From the NCBI GenBank assembly GCA_041485285.1, contig JBGPJF010000001.1:1-64000 (forward strand): DNA of 64,000 bases, read 5' to 3'. This DNA comes from DATEUP01 sp041485285 (GTDB taxonomy: Archaea > Thermoplasmatota > DTKX01 > DATEUP01). Shown here one piece after another: positions 1-8,553 of the stretch; the first letter of the stretch is position 1, and each line of letters begins with the position of its first letter. Below the pieces are notes generated by a model. The model was not told the origin of the DNA. It searched no databases and was given only the letters and a program-made list of their open reading frames with translations. The position numbers and the translations under genes were made by a program.

Positions 1-1871
1 CCGTGGTGCTCGCGGCGGCGCTCGTTGGCGCCGCGATCGCCGCGAAGCTGCGCCAGTCCATGATCCTGGGGTACCTCGTCGTCGGGGTCATGCTCGGCTA
101 CTTCGCGACCCAGTACCTCACCCCCAACTTCGGCATCCAGATCGTCGGCAACGAGTCCATCTCCATCCTCTCGGACCTCGGCGTCGCGTTCCTCCTCTTC
201 TTCGTCGGCCTCGAGGTCTCGGTCTCGCGCCTGCGCCGCGCCGGGCGGGCGGCCTCGGTGCTCGCGGTCGCCGATGTGGCGGTCCTCTACTTTTCGGGGA
301 CGCTGCTCGGCTTTGCAATGGGGTGGCCGCTTGCCGACACCCTGTTCCTCGCCGGGATCCTGGCCATGTCATCGGTGGGGGTCGCCGCCAAGTCGCTGAG
401 CGACATGAAGCGGCTCGCCAACGACGAGACGGCCACGCTGCTCGGGATGATGATCGTCGAGGACTTCATCACGATGATCATCCTCGCCATTACGACCGCC
501 TGGGCGGTCGGCTCCTCGAACCCCGGCAAGATCACCGAGTCGCTGCAGGCGGTCGCGATTGTGTACGGGGCCCTCATCGCCTTCGCGCTCTTCGTGATCC
601 CCCGCCTCTACAAGCGGATCGAGCGGGTCCGCAACGACGAGGTCTTCGCCCTTCTGGCCCTCGGGCTGGTCTTCGCGTCGGCCGCGCTTGCCGAGCAGTA
701 CGGGATGCCCTTCATCATCGGGACGTTCTTCGTCGGGATGGCGTTCTCCGAGACGCGCCTCTCCGAACGACTGACGCTACGCTTGTCGACGCTGCGCGAC
801 GCGTTCGTCGGCGTGTTCTTCCTCATGTTCGGCGTCCAGATCCACTTGGCCACGGCGTTCGCGAGCCTGTGGATCGTGGCCGCCGCCGTCGTCCTCGTCA
901 TTTTCGACGAGGTGTTCATCCTCGGGGCGCTCTCGGTGCTGATCGGCTTCAAGGGCAAAGCCGCGGCGCTCATCGGGGCCTCGGCCGTCGGCCGCGGGGA
1001 GGACTCGATCATCTTTGCCAATATCGGCGCCGGGCTCGTGCACCCCCCGGGCACGGCGCTTGCGGGCCAGCCAGTGCTGGGGCACCACTTGGAACTCTAC
1101 CCGATCGCGGGGGGCGTATCGCTCGTTACGAGCGCCATCGTGCCTGTGGCCCTGAAGCACGCCAACGCGCTTGCAAAGGCGGGGGCGTTCCTCACGCCGC
1201 ACGCGATGCGCCACGCCACCGGGCTCGTTGGGGAGTTCATCCGCGAGGCGCACCTCAACCACAAACACTCGGGCCTGCGGGCGCGCCCTGCCTGGCTCTT
1301 CTGGGCCGTGATCGCGTACGTGGCGGTCGTGGGGGGCGCCCTGCTCGTGCCGGGCCTCGTCTCCATCGCGCTTGCCGCCGCCGGCGCGGGGCTTGCCGCG
1401 GTCATCGCCCGCGGCTTCTTTTTCGATGCCCTCGACCGCCTCCCGGACACCCGAGTGGGGCAGCGCCACGCGTCGGGCCCCGCGCGCCGGGCGATTGCCC
1501 GCCACATGGCCTTCACCGTGGGCGCCCTCTTCGTCCTTGTCGACCTCATCGCCGTGTCCTTTGCCTACGACCCTTTCGAAACGCTCGTGCTCGTGTTCCT
1601 CGCCTTTGCGGCGATCGCGATCGCCTCCTTCCACTCGATCCGGTACACGGTCATCGCCAAGCCGCGTGAAACGGCCCGCGAACTGGTCAAGGCCGCACGC
1701 GGGCTCCAGGGTGCCAGGATGCGGCGCAAGTACGACGATGTCCCTGAGGAGGCCGCCCCCGTTGGGGCGCCCGTCGGGCTCCACTCGGTCCGTGAGTTCC
1801 AGTTCCCGGGCTCGATGCCGCCGGAGGTAGCCCGCGCCGACGGCCCGCCCACGATGCCGCCTCAGCTTTGA
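1..1871 (+). CDS. CPA2-family cation:proton antiporter (5' truncated)
   Basis: Integral membrane Na+/H+ or K+/H+ exchanger of the CPA2 (KefB-like) family. The window opens inside or very near its start, so the N-terminus may be missing. About 620 residues are visible. The first 400 or so are a chain of hydrophobic helices with family-typical stretches such as FLLFFVGLEV and the region around residue 140 (MMIVEDFITMII). A hydrophilic loop follows, then a further block of about four transmembrane helices (residues 425-560) and a Pro-rich cytoplasmic tail. No TrkA-N/RCK regulatory domain is visible, unlike many KefB proteins; the extra helices take its place. The stop is 72 bases before the ABC ATPase start, and a separate TATA box lies between them, so the two are probably not one operon. 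Confidence 0.85.
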   Translation, partial: VVLAAALVGAAIAAKLRQSMILGYLVVGVMLGYFATQYLTPNFGIQIVGNESISILSDLGVAFLLFFVGLEVSVSRLRRAGRAASVLAVADVAVLYFSGTLLGFAMGWPLADTLFLAGILAMSSVGVAAKSLSDMKRLANDETATLLGMMIVEDFITMIILAITTAWAVGSSNPGKITESLQAVAIVYGALIAFALFVIPRLYKRIERVRNDEVFALLALGLVFASAALAEQYGMPFIIGTFFVGMAFSETRLSERLTLRLSTLRDAFVGVFFLMFGVQIHLATAFASLWIVAAAVVLVIFDEVFILGALSVLIGFKGKAAALIGASAVGRGEDSIIFANIGAGLVHPPGTALAGQPVLGHHLELYPIAGGVSLVTSAIVPVALKHANALAKAGAFLTPHAMRHATGLVGEFIREAHLNHKHSGLRARPAWLFWAVIAYVAVVGGALLVPGLVSIALAAAGAGLAAVIARGFFFDALDRLPDTRVGQRHASGPARRAIARHMAFTVGALFVLVDLIAVSFAYDPFETLVLVFLAFAAIAIASFHSIRYTVIAKPRETARELVKAARGLQGARMRRKYDDVPEEAAPVGAPVGLHSVREFQFPGSMPPEVARADGPPTMPPQL

Positions 1872-1912
1872 GCCGCGCCGTTCTTTCGCGGCCGAGATTC
1901 CATCCGAATCTC

Positions 1913-1920
1913 TTTATCTC
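1913..1920 (+). promoter_or_regulatory. TATA box of the ABC exporter operon
   Basis: TTTATCTC is centred about 27 bases before the GTG at 1943. This matches an archaeal TATA box driving a leaderless transcript, and it decides the ATPase start. Confidence 0.55.
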
Positions 1921-1942
1921 CCTTCAGCCGCGCTGGCCACTC

Positions 1943-2755
1943 GTGGCTGCCGCCAAACCTGCCCCCGCGGGGCCCGAGCCCCCCACCACGGTTGCGGCCA
2001 TCGACGCCAGAGGCCTCACGCGCACCTTTGACGAGTTCACGGCCCTCGACGGCCTCACCCTGTCCGTTCCGCGCGGCGCGTTTTACGGCTTCCTGGGGCC
2101 GAACGGGTCGGGCAAGACGACGACGATCAAGATCCTCGCGGGGCTCCTGCGCCCGACGGACGGGTCGGCGCGCGTGGCGGGCTTCGATGTGGTAGCAAGC
2201 CCGCTCGAGGTCAAGCGGCGCATCGGCCTGCTGTCGGAAGACATCACCCTTTATCAGCGGCTGACGGGCCGCGAGTTGCTCGAGTTTTCGGGGCGGATCC
2301 ACGGCGTTTCGCCCGAGGACATCAAGACCCGTTCCGAAGAGCTGCTGTTCCTCCTCGACCTCCAGGAGCGCGCCGACGAGATGGTCGTCGACTACTCCCA
2401 GGGCATGAAAAAGAAGGCCAGCCTCGCCGCGGCCCTCCTCCACGACCCCGAAGTATTGCTCCTCGACGAGCCCTTCAACGGAGTCGACCCCGTGTCGGCC
2501 CGCGTCATCAAGAGCATCCTCAGCAAGCTGTCGAAGACGCAGACGACCGTGTTCCTGTCCTCGCACATCCTCGAAGTGGTCGAGAAGCTCTGCACGGACG
2601 TCGCGGTCATCCACAAGGGCAAACTCGTGGACGCCGGACCGCTCGAGGACCTGCGGCACCGTACGAAGATGGGCGGCAGCACCACCCTCGAGGAAGTCTT
2701 CCTCAAGCTCGTCGATGCCCCTGACCGAGAGGGGGCCCTGAGTTGGAAGCAGTAG
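1943..2755 (+). CDS. ABC transporter ATP-binding protein
   Basis: Cytoplasmic ATPase subunit of an ABC-2-type exporter. The Walker A motif GPNGSGKTT lies near residues 52-60. A signature segment (YSQGMKKK, a variant of LSGGQ) lies near 150, Walker B (LLLDEPFNG) near 172 and the switch His (SSHILE) near 210. An open frame runs further upstream to a TTG at 1868, overlapping the antiporter stop. The GTG at 1943 is preferred because a TATA-like box lies 27 bases upstream and family homology begins just after it. The end overlaps the permease start by 13 bases, so the two are translationally coupled. The substrate cannot be told from sequence. Confidence 0.88.
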   Translation: MAAAKPAPAGPEPPTTVAAIDARGLTRTFDEFTALDGLTLSVPRGAFYGFLGPNGSGKTTTIKILAGLLRPTDGSARVAGFDVVASPLEVKRRIGLLSEDITLYQRLTGRELLEFSGRIHGVSPEDIKTRSEELLFLLDLQERADEMVVDYSQGMKKKASLAAALLHDPEVLLLDEPFNGVDPVSARVIKSILSKLSKTQTTVFLSSHILEVVEKLCTDVAVIHKGKLVDAGPLEDLRHRTKMGGSTTLEEVFLKLVDAPDREGALSWKQ

Positions 2756-4365
2756 CCCGCGGCGGCCTTGCGCCAACGGGCAACCTCCGGGCCCTATTGT
2801 GGCTGAAGTGGCGCGTGACGGGCAACTCGTACCGCCGCCTGCTGCGGCGGCCCCGAGGACTCCTGCTGCTGGTCGGCCTTGTACTGGCATTCGTCATCGA
2901 CATCGCCGCTTTCGCTTTCCTCGCGTCGATCATCCACTTCCTGCGCTCGTCGGGGACGCCGCCGCCGCCGGGGTTCACCTGGGCAAGTGCGGCCCTCATC
3001 CCGCTCTACTTCCTGCTCCTCATGCCGTCGGCGACGGGCGTGGAGCTCCAGACCCAGGTGGATGCCAAGAAGCTGCTCCCCTTCCCGGTGCGCGTCCGCG
3101 AACTCTTCCTCGGCACGGCGTTGGGCCGAGCCGGGGGCCTGCTCCTGCCAATCCCGTTTCTTGCGCCGCCCGCGGTCGCGGCGCTGATCATTGCGGCCCC
3201 GGAGCCGTCGGCCCTGCTCCCTGCCTTGGCGGCACTCGTGATGCTCGTGCTCCAAGCGATCTTCCTGTCGCAGGCGCTTGCCGTCGCGTTCCAGTCCTCG
3301 GTCTCGTCGCGGCGCAACCGCGACACGGCGGCCTTCGCGGCGGTGTTCATCGCGATGCTCGCGTGGGCCGCCCTGCAGTTGTGGGTCTTCGGGAACCTCG
3401 GCTCTCGCGAGGTGCTCGTCTCAAGGTTGAGCGAGGGGAGCCTGCCGCCGGTGCTCGCGGCCCGCATCATGACCGAGCCCTGGAGTGCCGCCGGGTTGAC
3501 CGCGCTCGGCCTGCTGGCCGCCGAAACGGCTGCGACTTTTGTGGCCGGCTGCGCCCTCTCCCACTACTTCCTCAACATCCGCGTCCCGACAAAGCCCCAG
3601 GCCAAGGCGGAGCGCGCCGTCAGGGTCCCGCGCCTGCCGATTGCCCCCGTGAGCAACGTCCTCGTTTGGAAGGACCGGATCTACCTGCGGCGGGACCCGT
3701 TCGTGAAGTCCGCCGCCTACGGGACGCTCATGCTCGTGGTGGTCGCGATCGTGTCATCCGCCACCACGCGGATCGCCGACCCGCGCCAGGCGGGCGGGTT
3801 TTTCCTTGCCATCTACGCGTTCCTTGCGCCTTGGACCTTCCTGCTCGGGCTCGGTGCGAACATCTTCGGCGTCGAGGACGGCCTGCCGTTCCTCCTTTCG
3901 ACGCCGGCCGAGCGTCGCGACTTCCTGCGGGCGAAGGCCATTTTCCTCGTTGGCCTCGGCACGGCCGTCGGCGCTATCACATTGGCCGCGGCGTCGGTGA
4001 TCTTCAACCGCCTCGACCTGCTCCCGCAGTCGATCGCGTTCCTCTTTGCCATCACGCTAGGCCTCACGGCCGCCGGGATGATCTCAAGCGCCTACGCCCC
4101 GAGCCACGCCGCGCGGGAGGGGTTCCGCCGGAAGACCGTATCGGGCGCGGGGTTGGCCCTCTTCACGGGCCTCGGCATCGCGTTCCTCATCCCCGTCGGC
4201 TTCGCAAGCGGGCTCCCGGCATTTTTCGGCAACCGGCTCTTCCTGTTCGTGACGCTCCCGATCGCGATCGCTGCGGAGTACGCGTTCCTGCGCTCATGCG
4301 TGAGCACCGCCGCCGCGCGCCTTGCGCGCGACGAGGGCGAGGTGCTGCTGCGCGTGAAGGCGTAA
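2743..4365 (+). CDS. ABC transporter permease
   Basis: Membrane partner of the ATPase just upstream, 540 residues. Start is a TTG inside the 3' end of the ATPase gene. About a dozen hydrophobic segments are visible, first at residues 40-65 (the FVIDIAAFAFLASII stretch), with a cytoplasmic loop near residues 280-320 rich in Lys/Arg. It resembles two-half ABC-2-like exporters rather than binding-protein-dependent importers, and no solute-binding protein gene is adjacent. The exported compound (lipid, peptide or drug) is unknown. It runs towards the oxidoreductase gene on the other strand, with a 48-base gap between the stops. Confidence 0.8.
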   Translation: MEAVARGGLAPTGNLRALLWLKWRVTGNSYRRLLRRPRGLLLLVGLVLAFVIDIAAFAFLASIIHFLRSSGTPPPPGFTWASAALIPLYFLLLMPSATGVELQTQVDAKKLLPFPVRVRELFLGTALGRAGGLLLPIPFLAPPAVAALIIAAPEPSALLPALAALVMLVLQAIFLSQALAVAFQSSVSSRRNRDTAAFAAVFIAMLAWAALQLWVFGNLGSREVLVSRLSEGSLPPVLAARIMTEPWSAAGLTALGLLAAETAATFVAGCALSHYFLNIRVPTKPQAKAERAVRVPRLPIAPVSNVLVWKDRIYLRRDPFVKSAAYGTLMLVVVAIVSSATTRIADPRQAGGFFLAIYAFLAPWTFLLGLGANIFGVEDGLPFLLSTPAERRDFLRAKAIFLVGLGTAVGAITLAAASVIFNRLDLLPQSIAFLFAITLGLTAAGMISSAYAPSHAAREGFRRKTVSGAGLALFTGLGIAFLIPVGFASGLPAFFGNRLFLFVTLPIAIAAEYAFLRSCVSTAAARLARDEGEVLLRVKA

Positions 4366-4413
4366 GACCCCGACCGGCCGGGGCGCCGATGGCGGCGCCG
4401 TTGCCTGGGCGGA

Positions 4414-5517
4414 TCAACCCAGCGCCTGACGGCGACCCGTTGCAGAGGCTGTCTCGATCGCATCCAGCATTCGATGGCGCGTGACTGCGTCGTCGAAGGT
4501 GGGGCAGAGGTGCGTTCCCTGCCGATAGTCGCGGGCGAATAGCGAGTAGGCCTGAGCGACGTTGATCGAAGGGCCGGGAACTTGCGGGGGTGACCACCGG
4601 TACTGCTTTGGAACCGGCAGGATCTCGACTGCGGATTTTGCACCCTTGGCGCCGCGCACGGTCAACTCGAAGATTTGAGCCTGGCCGCCAGCGGCGCTGA
4701 GTTGCAGGTCGCCCTCGGTGCCATTGATCTCCCATAGTAGATTCGTGCCGCGCGATACTCCACCGCGGTAATGGATTGAGAACGTAGTTCCACCTTCCAG
4801 GAGTCCTGTCACGGCCACCTGGTCCTCGGCGGTCATAGGTTTGCGTTCGCCCGTTCCCGAGACGGTGAAGGATCTGCGGCGCTGCGTCATCGTGGCCGAA
4901 AGTTCCCGCACCTCGCCGAGGCAGTGGCACATGGCGTCTGCCGTGTGGCCGAAGGGGATCGAAAGCATCGTGGCACCGTTCCTCTTGTCGTTCAGGTAGG
5001 CGTTGAATGGCTCCACGGTGGGTCCCCAGCCCATTCCCGAACCGATCAACGACGTCGACAGCACCTCACCGACATACCCTTGCTTGACAAGCTCGCGCAC
5101 GTACGCCACGGACGGCGCGGAGCGGGCTTGCAGCCCCGCGACGGCAAGGACACCCTTCTTTCTCGCGAGCGCGGCCATCGCTTGTGCCTCTGCCAAACCG
5201 TTGCCGAGCGGCCACTCGCAATACACGGCCTTTCCCGCGTCGATGGCTGCGGTCGCCAGTTCGAGGTGGTGGGGCACTTTCACCGTGATAGCCACGACGT
5301 CCACGTCGGGCCTGTTCACGAGGTCTTGGTGATTGTCGAACGCGGCGGGCACGCCGAAGAGCTTGGCGGCCGCGTCGGCCGATTCGCGGCGGGTGGTGGA
5401 TAGCGCGGTGATCTCGAAGTCGTCCGGGAGCGACTTCAACACAGGGATGTGCGCCTGCGCCGCCCACCCGCGATCAGGATTGGCGCCGATGATGCCGACG
5501 CGGATCCTCTTGCCCAT
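4414..5517 (-). CDS. Gfo/Idh/MocA oxidoreductase, Gal80-like
   Basis: NAD(P)-dependent sugar or polyol oxidoreductase of the Gfo/Idh/MocA superfamily, 367 residues. The N-terminal Rossmann motif is VGIIGANPDRGWAAQAHIP, the form typical of the Gal80p-like branch. The usual catalytic EKP triplet is replaced by EWP (CEWPLGN), also a Gal80-like trait, so catalysis may differ from classical members. The ATG at 5517 is chosen over an in-frame codon 30 bases upstream because GGGAGG lies 9 bases before it. No sugar-metabolism genes flank it. Gal80-like proteins are scattered in bacteria and fungi, so lateral acquisition is possible (inference). Confidence 0.8.
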   Translation of the reverse strand: MGKRIRVGIIGANPDRGWAAQAHIPVLKSLPDDFEITALSTTRRESADAAAKLFGVPAAFDNHQDLVNRPDVDVVAITVKVPHHLELATAAIDAGKAVYCEWPLGNGLAEAQAMAALARKKGVLAVAGLQARSAPSVAYVRELVKQGYVGEVLSTSLIGSGMGWGPTVEPFNAYLNDKRNGATMLSIPFGHTADAMCHCLGEVRELSATMTQRRRSFTVSGTGERKPMTAEDQVAVTGLLEGGTTFSIHYRGGVSRGTNLLWEINGTEGDLQLSAAGGQAQIFELTVRGAKGAKSAVEILPVPKQYRWSPPQVPGPSINVAQAYSLFARDYRQGTHLCPTFDDAVTRHRMLDAIETASATGRRQALG

Positions 5518-5611
5518 GACATTTCGCCTCCCTTCCGGGTTCAGCACGGCGCGAGGACGGCGAAGTTGACGAGGGCGACTCTTTGGTGCGCGTCGGGGCG
5601 CGACCCGCTAT

Positions 5612-5917
5612 TCACTCGCCCACCACGTAATACACGCCGCCGTCCTTCACGCGCGTGGGCAGCCGGATCAGGCGCGCCTCGGGCGAAGCGGGGCCCTTCG
5701 TGGTCTTCCCGGTGTCGCGCGCGAAGCAGGCGCCGTGCCACTGGCACTGGAGGTGGTCGCCGTTGAGTTCGAGCGGGCCGCCGAGGTGTGTGCACACGTC
5801 GATGGCGGCGACGAAACGCTCGCCTTCGCGGTACACGATCGCGGGCCTTCCGAAGAAGTCGACGCGGGTCACTTTCTCGGAGCTAACATCATCCGTCTTT
5901 GCAAGGAGGTGCTGCAT
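5612..5917 (-). CDS. Rieske-type [2Fe-2S] ferredoxin
   Basis: Small soluble Rieske protein, 101 residues. The two cluster-binding motifs are CTHLGGPL (residues about 42-49) and CQWHGACF (about 58-65), giving the Cys-His / Cys-His ligand set. There is no signal peptide or transmembrane anchor, so it resembles the free ferredoxins that serve dioxygenases or other redox enzymes rather than a cytochrome bc subunit. No oxygenase gene is adjacent. It is transcribed divergently from the HxlR-type regulator at 6036, and an AT-rich palindrome lies in their shared promoter, so the regulator probably controls it (inference). Confidence 0.88.
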   Translation of the reverse strand: MQHLLAKTDDVSSEKVTRVDFFGRPAIVYREGERFVAAIDVCTHLGGPLELNGDHLQCQWHGACFARDTGKTTKGPASPEARLIRLPTRVKDGGVYYVVGE

Positions 5918-5947
5918 GGGGGTTACCTGAGAATGCTACACCTATCA

Positions 5948-5960
5948 TAGTATTAAACTA
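5948..5960. promoter_or_regulatory. AT-rich palindrome / TATA box between Rieske and HxlR genes
   Basis: TAGT-ATTAA-ACTA is an inverted repeat in an otherwise GC-rich region. On the minus strand it contains TTTAATA, about 37 bases before the Rieske start. It is a candidate overlap of promoter and regulator operator. Confidence 0.4.
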
Positions 5961-6035
5961 CAAACTTCATATCATCGAAGTGACTCCTAAGCGCGGGAGC
6001 AAGGGGTTCAAGCCCGCTCCCGCGAAGGACCCGCT

Positions 6036-6395
6036 GTGCAAGCCACCCGCGCCCGAAAGGCCGCAACCAAGGACGATGCCGAGCGGCCGCTATGCCCCAC
6101 GGGCGAACTGATGGACTTCCTCGGGCGCAAGCACATGATGCACGTCCTGCGGATGTTCGGGACGCGCGAGACGCTCCGCTTCAGCGAAATCATGAAGGAG
6201 CTCCAGTCGAGCCCTAACACGTTGTCGCTGCGCCTCAACGAGCTCGTCGAGGCGGAGGTGCTAACGAGGCAAGTCTTTGCGGAGGTGCCCCCGCGGGTCG
6301 ACTACCGGCTCACGAGCCAAGGCCGCGCGCTGCTCGAGGGGGTCATGGCATTCGACACCTATCTCCAGCGCTTTGCGGCGCCAGGCACTCACTGA
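6036..6395 (+). CDS. HxlR-family winged-helix transcriptional regulator
   Basis: DNA-binding regulator of 119 residues. The HxlR hallmark is seen: one Cys in a CPTGELMDFLG segment (about residue 20), followed by a winged helix with RFSEIMKEL, SPNTLSLRLNEL and a wing around VPPRVDYRLTSQGRALL. HxlR proteins often sense redox or electrophiles through this Cys (family knowledge). The start is the GTG at 6036, with about 120 bases to the divergent Rieske gene and a palindrome between them. Control of the Rieske gene and of itself is the simplest reading. Confidence 0.85.
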   Translation: MQATRARKAATKDDAERPLCPTGELMDFLGRKHMMHVLRMFGTRETLRFSEIMKELQSSPNTLSLRLNELVEAEVLTRQVFAEVPPRVDYRLTSQGRALLEGVMAFDTYLQRFAAPGTH

Positions 6396-6453
6396 CGGGC
6401 AGGATGCGTGGCACCTTGCGTGGCGTCCAATCTCGCTCGTCGAGGCCGAACCG

Positions 6454-6460
6454 TTATATC
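6454..6460 (+). promoter_or_regulatory. TATA box of the small basic protein gene
   Basis: TTATATC is centred about 25 bases before the GTG at 6482 in a GC-rich context. It supports that start over the longer frame beginning at 6404. Confidence 0.5.
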
Positions 6461-6481
6461 CCCGCGTTACAAGGATTAGTC

Positions 6482-6682
6482 GTGGCGCGAAAAGTCGTAT
6501 ACCGGCGGATTTCGAACCGTGAATGGCTGGCCCTAAAGCGCGAAATCCACGACCCCGCCTACAACGCGAGAGTGAAGAAGGCCATGGCTGGGCGAACCTC
6601 GGTCCAACTTGTAAAGGAAATCCGAAGAGAGATGGAAGCGGCTGATTGCCGCCGAAAGGCCCGGCGCAACGGTGCGCGTTAG
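6482..6682 (+). CDS. small basic protein of unknown function
   Basis: Predicted 66-residue protein, strongly basic and mostly helical (segments such as NREWLALKREI and QLVKEIRREMEA). No family is recognised. The GTG start is set by a TATA-like box 25 bases upstream. The gene converges on the PIN-domain gene, and the two stop codons share bases within TTAG at 6679-6682. The size and basic character recall small antitoxins, but a partner on the opposite, convergent strand would be an unusual arrangement, so this is only a possibility. Confidence 0.45.
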   Translation: MARKVVYRRISNREWLALKREIHDPAYNARVKKAMAGRTSVQLVKEIRREMEAADCRRKARRNGAR

Positions 6683-7182
6683 CGGAACTCGAGGCGGCCG
6701 CGCTGCCCTTGCGGCCTTGCGGCGGCCAGAAGTTGCGTCGGCGTAAGGATGCTGGGCGTTGGGCGCCCCAAGCCCTGGTTGATTGCGTGCAGACCCGTCG
6801 TCGTGGCTCGCTTGACCAGGTCCTCCCGGTTCCAGCTTACAAAGACGTCCACACGCGCCGCTACCGCCAGCGCGAGATGAACCGCGTCGTTGCGCTTGAT
6901 CTGGAGTTCGTCGGCGTAGCGCCAGGCGAGCCTCTTGGTCTGCTTGCCGGTGGCGAGCTGGTGCACCACGGCCCCGGGATAAAACTCGAGCGCACGCCGC
7001 GTGCCGTACTTGCGGCATACGCCCCGCAACTCACGAAGCACTACCGCGCTCCCGTAGGCCCTGATGCGGCGCGTCGTAGCGAGCTCAACGACCCGGAGGG
7101 AGGCGCCATGCAGGGGGCCCTCCACGGCGGCCTCGAAATAGACGTTCGTGTCAATGTATGCGGAGCGAATGGCGCGAGGCAC
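6679..7182 (-). CDS. PIN-domain protein (VapC-like ribonuclease)
   Basis: Predicted Mg2+-dependent ribonuclease, 167 residues. The PIN acidic set is visible: Asp in AYIDTNVYFE (about residue 11), Glu in VVLREL, and Asp residues in RNDAVHLALAVA and the following VDVFVSWNREDL. It is longer than a typical VapC (about 130) because of a 35-residue tail rich in Gln/Arg. The GTG start begins just before the first beta strand. No antitoxin gene lies directly upstream on the same strand; the closest small gene is convergent. It may be an orphan toxin or a housekeeping PIN nuclease. Confidence 0.8.
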   Translation of the reverse strand: MPRAIRSAYIDTNVYFEAAVEGPLHGASLRVVELATTRRIRAYGSAVVLRELRGVCRKYGTRRALEFYPGAVVHQLATGKQTKRLAWRYADELQIKRNDAVHLALAVAARVDVFVSWNREDLVKRATTTGLHAINQGLGRPTPSILTPTQLLAAARPQGQRGRLEFR

Positions 7183-7290
7183 GACAGGCCGGCGCCTTGG
7201 GCTGCCTTCAAAGGTCGGTGAGGGTAATCACAAAACCCTCGCACCCTCACGGCAAGCGCGCGCCGGGATGGCTCGGCGCGCAATTCCTGC

Positions 7291-8412
7291 CTATTTGCCG
7301 CCCGCAACGACCGCCGCGATCTGCGTCCCGACCTCGCTGCACTTCGCCGTGCCGCCGAGGTCATAGGTGAGCACGCGGCCTTCCTTCAGCACCGTCGCGA
7401 CTGCGGCCTCGACGGCCGCGGCAGCGTCCCGGTACCCCTTCCCGCCCTTCTTCTCGGCCAAGTACTCGAACATCTGCACCACCGCAAGCGCCGTGGCCAT
7501 CGGGTTGACCTTGTCCTGCCCCGCGTGCTTGGGTGCCGACCCGTGGATCGGCTCGAACATCGCGTGGCGGTCGCCGATGTTGCCGGAGGAGGCCATCCCC
7601 ATCCCGCCTTGCAGGACCGCGGCGAGGTCGGTCGCGATGTCCCCCATCATGTTAGAGGTGACCGCGACGTCGTAGAACTCCGGCTGGCGGATGAGCCACT
7701 GCTGGAACGCATCGATGTAGGCGTAGTCCTTTTCGGTGCCGGGGTACCCGGCGGCCACCTCGTCAAACACCTGGCGGAATAGCTGGCACCCGCGCATCAC
7801 GTTCGACTTGTCCACGCAGGTCACGCGGTGCTTTCCGTCCGAGATCGCGCCCTTCCGCTTCTTCGCGATCTCAAAGGCGAACCGGATGACCCGCTCACTG
7901 CCCTTGCGCGTGATGAGCCGGACATCCGTGGCGACCTCCGTCACGCCCCCGCGCGTGAGGTGCCCGTGCGTGTTCGCGTAAAGGTCCTCGGTGTTCTCGC
8001 GGACGATGACGAAGTCGACCTTGCCCGGGTCCCAGACCTGCTTGAAGCCGTCGTGGATCTTGTGCTGGACGCCCGGGTAGAGCTTGGTGGGTCGGACGTT
8101 TGCGTACAGGTCGAGGCCGAAGCGGACGCCGAGCACGAGCGAACCGCCCGCGAGCGCGCCGTCGGGCTTCGAGACGCCGGGCCATCCCACCGCGCCAAGG
8201 AGGATCGCGTCCGAGTCGTCGCGCAGGCGCTCCATCGAGCCGTCCGGCCAGTCCCGGCCGTGCTCCTTGTAGTAGAGCGCGCCGCCGGGGACCTCCACGA
8301 AGTCGAACGAAAGGCCGAAGGCGCCCTCGGCCGCCTTCATGATCTTGACGCCTTCGCGCACGACCTCGGGGCCCACACCGTCGCCGGGCAGGAGGTAGAT
8401 TTTGTGAGACAC
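7291..8412 (-). CDS. leuB: 3-isopropylmalate dehydrogenase (isocitrate/isopropylmalate DH family)
   Basis: Oxidative decarboxylation of 3-isopropylmalate to 2-oxoisocaproate in leucine synthesis, cytosolic, NAD+- and metal-dependent. The 373-residue length is normal. It begins with the GDGVGPEVV motif. The substrate/catalytic segment is RENTEDLYAN, metal-site Asp residues lie around SNMMGDIATDLAA, and the cofactor loop is EPIHGSAPKHAGQ. Homoisocitrate or tartrate dehydrogenase activity is possible within this family, but leuC, leuD and a LeuA-family synthase in the same window favour leucine. The GTG start lies about 30 bases from a TATA-like CCTTATGG on the minus strand. Confidence 0.85.
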   Translation of the reverse strand: MSHKIYLLPGDGVGPEVVREGVKIMKAAEGAFGLSFDFVEVPGGALYYKEHGRDWPDGSMERLRDDSDAILLGAVGWPGVSKPDGALAGGSLVLGVRFGLDLYANVRPTKLYPGVQHKIHDGFKQVWDPGKVDFVIVRENTEDLYANTHGHLTRGGVTEVATDVRLITRKGSERVIRFAFEIAKKRKGAISDGKHRVTCVDKSNVMRGCQLFRQVFDEVAAGYPGTEKDYAYIDAFQQWLIRQPEFYDVAVTSNMMGDIATDLAAVLQGGMGMASSGNIGDRHAMFEPIHGSAPKHAGQDKVNPMATALAVVQMFEYLAEKKGGKGYRDAAAAVEAAVATVLKEGRVLTYDLGGTAKCSEVGTQIAAVVAGGK

Positions 8413-8437
8413 TAGTGAGGCGCAAAACGCGCGCGGG

Positions 8438-8445
8438 CCATAAGG
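8438..8445 (-). promoter_or_regulatory. TATA-like box of leuB
   Basis: CCTTATGG on the minus strand, centred about 30 bases before the leuB GTG. Confidence 0.4.
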
Positions 8446-8509
8446 ATTGGGGGCGCAACCGGCTTCGCTACCTTCTTACGCTAGCGCTTTCACTCACCCC
8501 ACGTTCGGA

Positions 8510-8516
8510 CTTATAT
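8510..8516 (+). promoter_or_regulatory. TATA box of the small protein/aspartyl protease pair
   Basis: CTTATAT overlaps an ATG at 8515. A transcript from this box would begin near 8540, so that ATG cannot be the start. The next in-frame start is the GTG at 8554. Confidence 0.5.
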
Positions 8517-8553
8517 GGCGGGCCGCACTCAGCCGAGACGCAGGGCTGACCAA

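Noticed and set aside
8515..8553. ATG at 8515 as start of the small protein before the aspartyl protease
   Set aside because: The ATG lies within the TATA-like box, so a transcript from that promoter would not include it.
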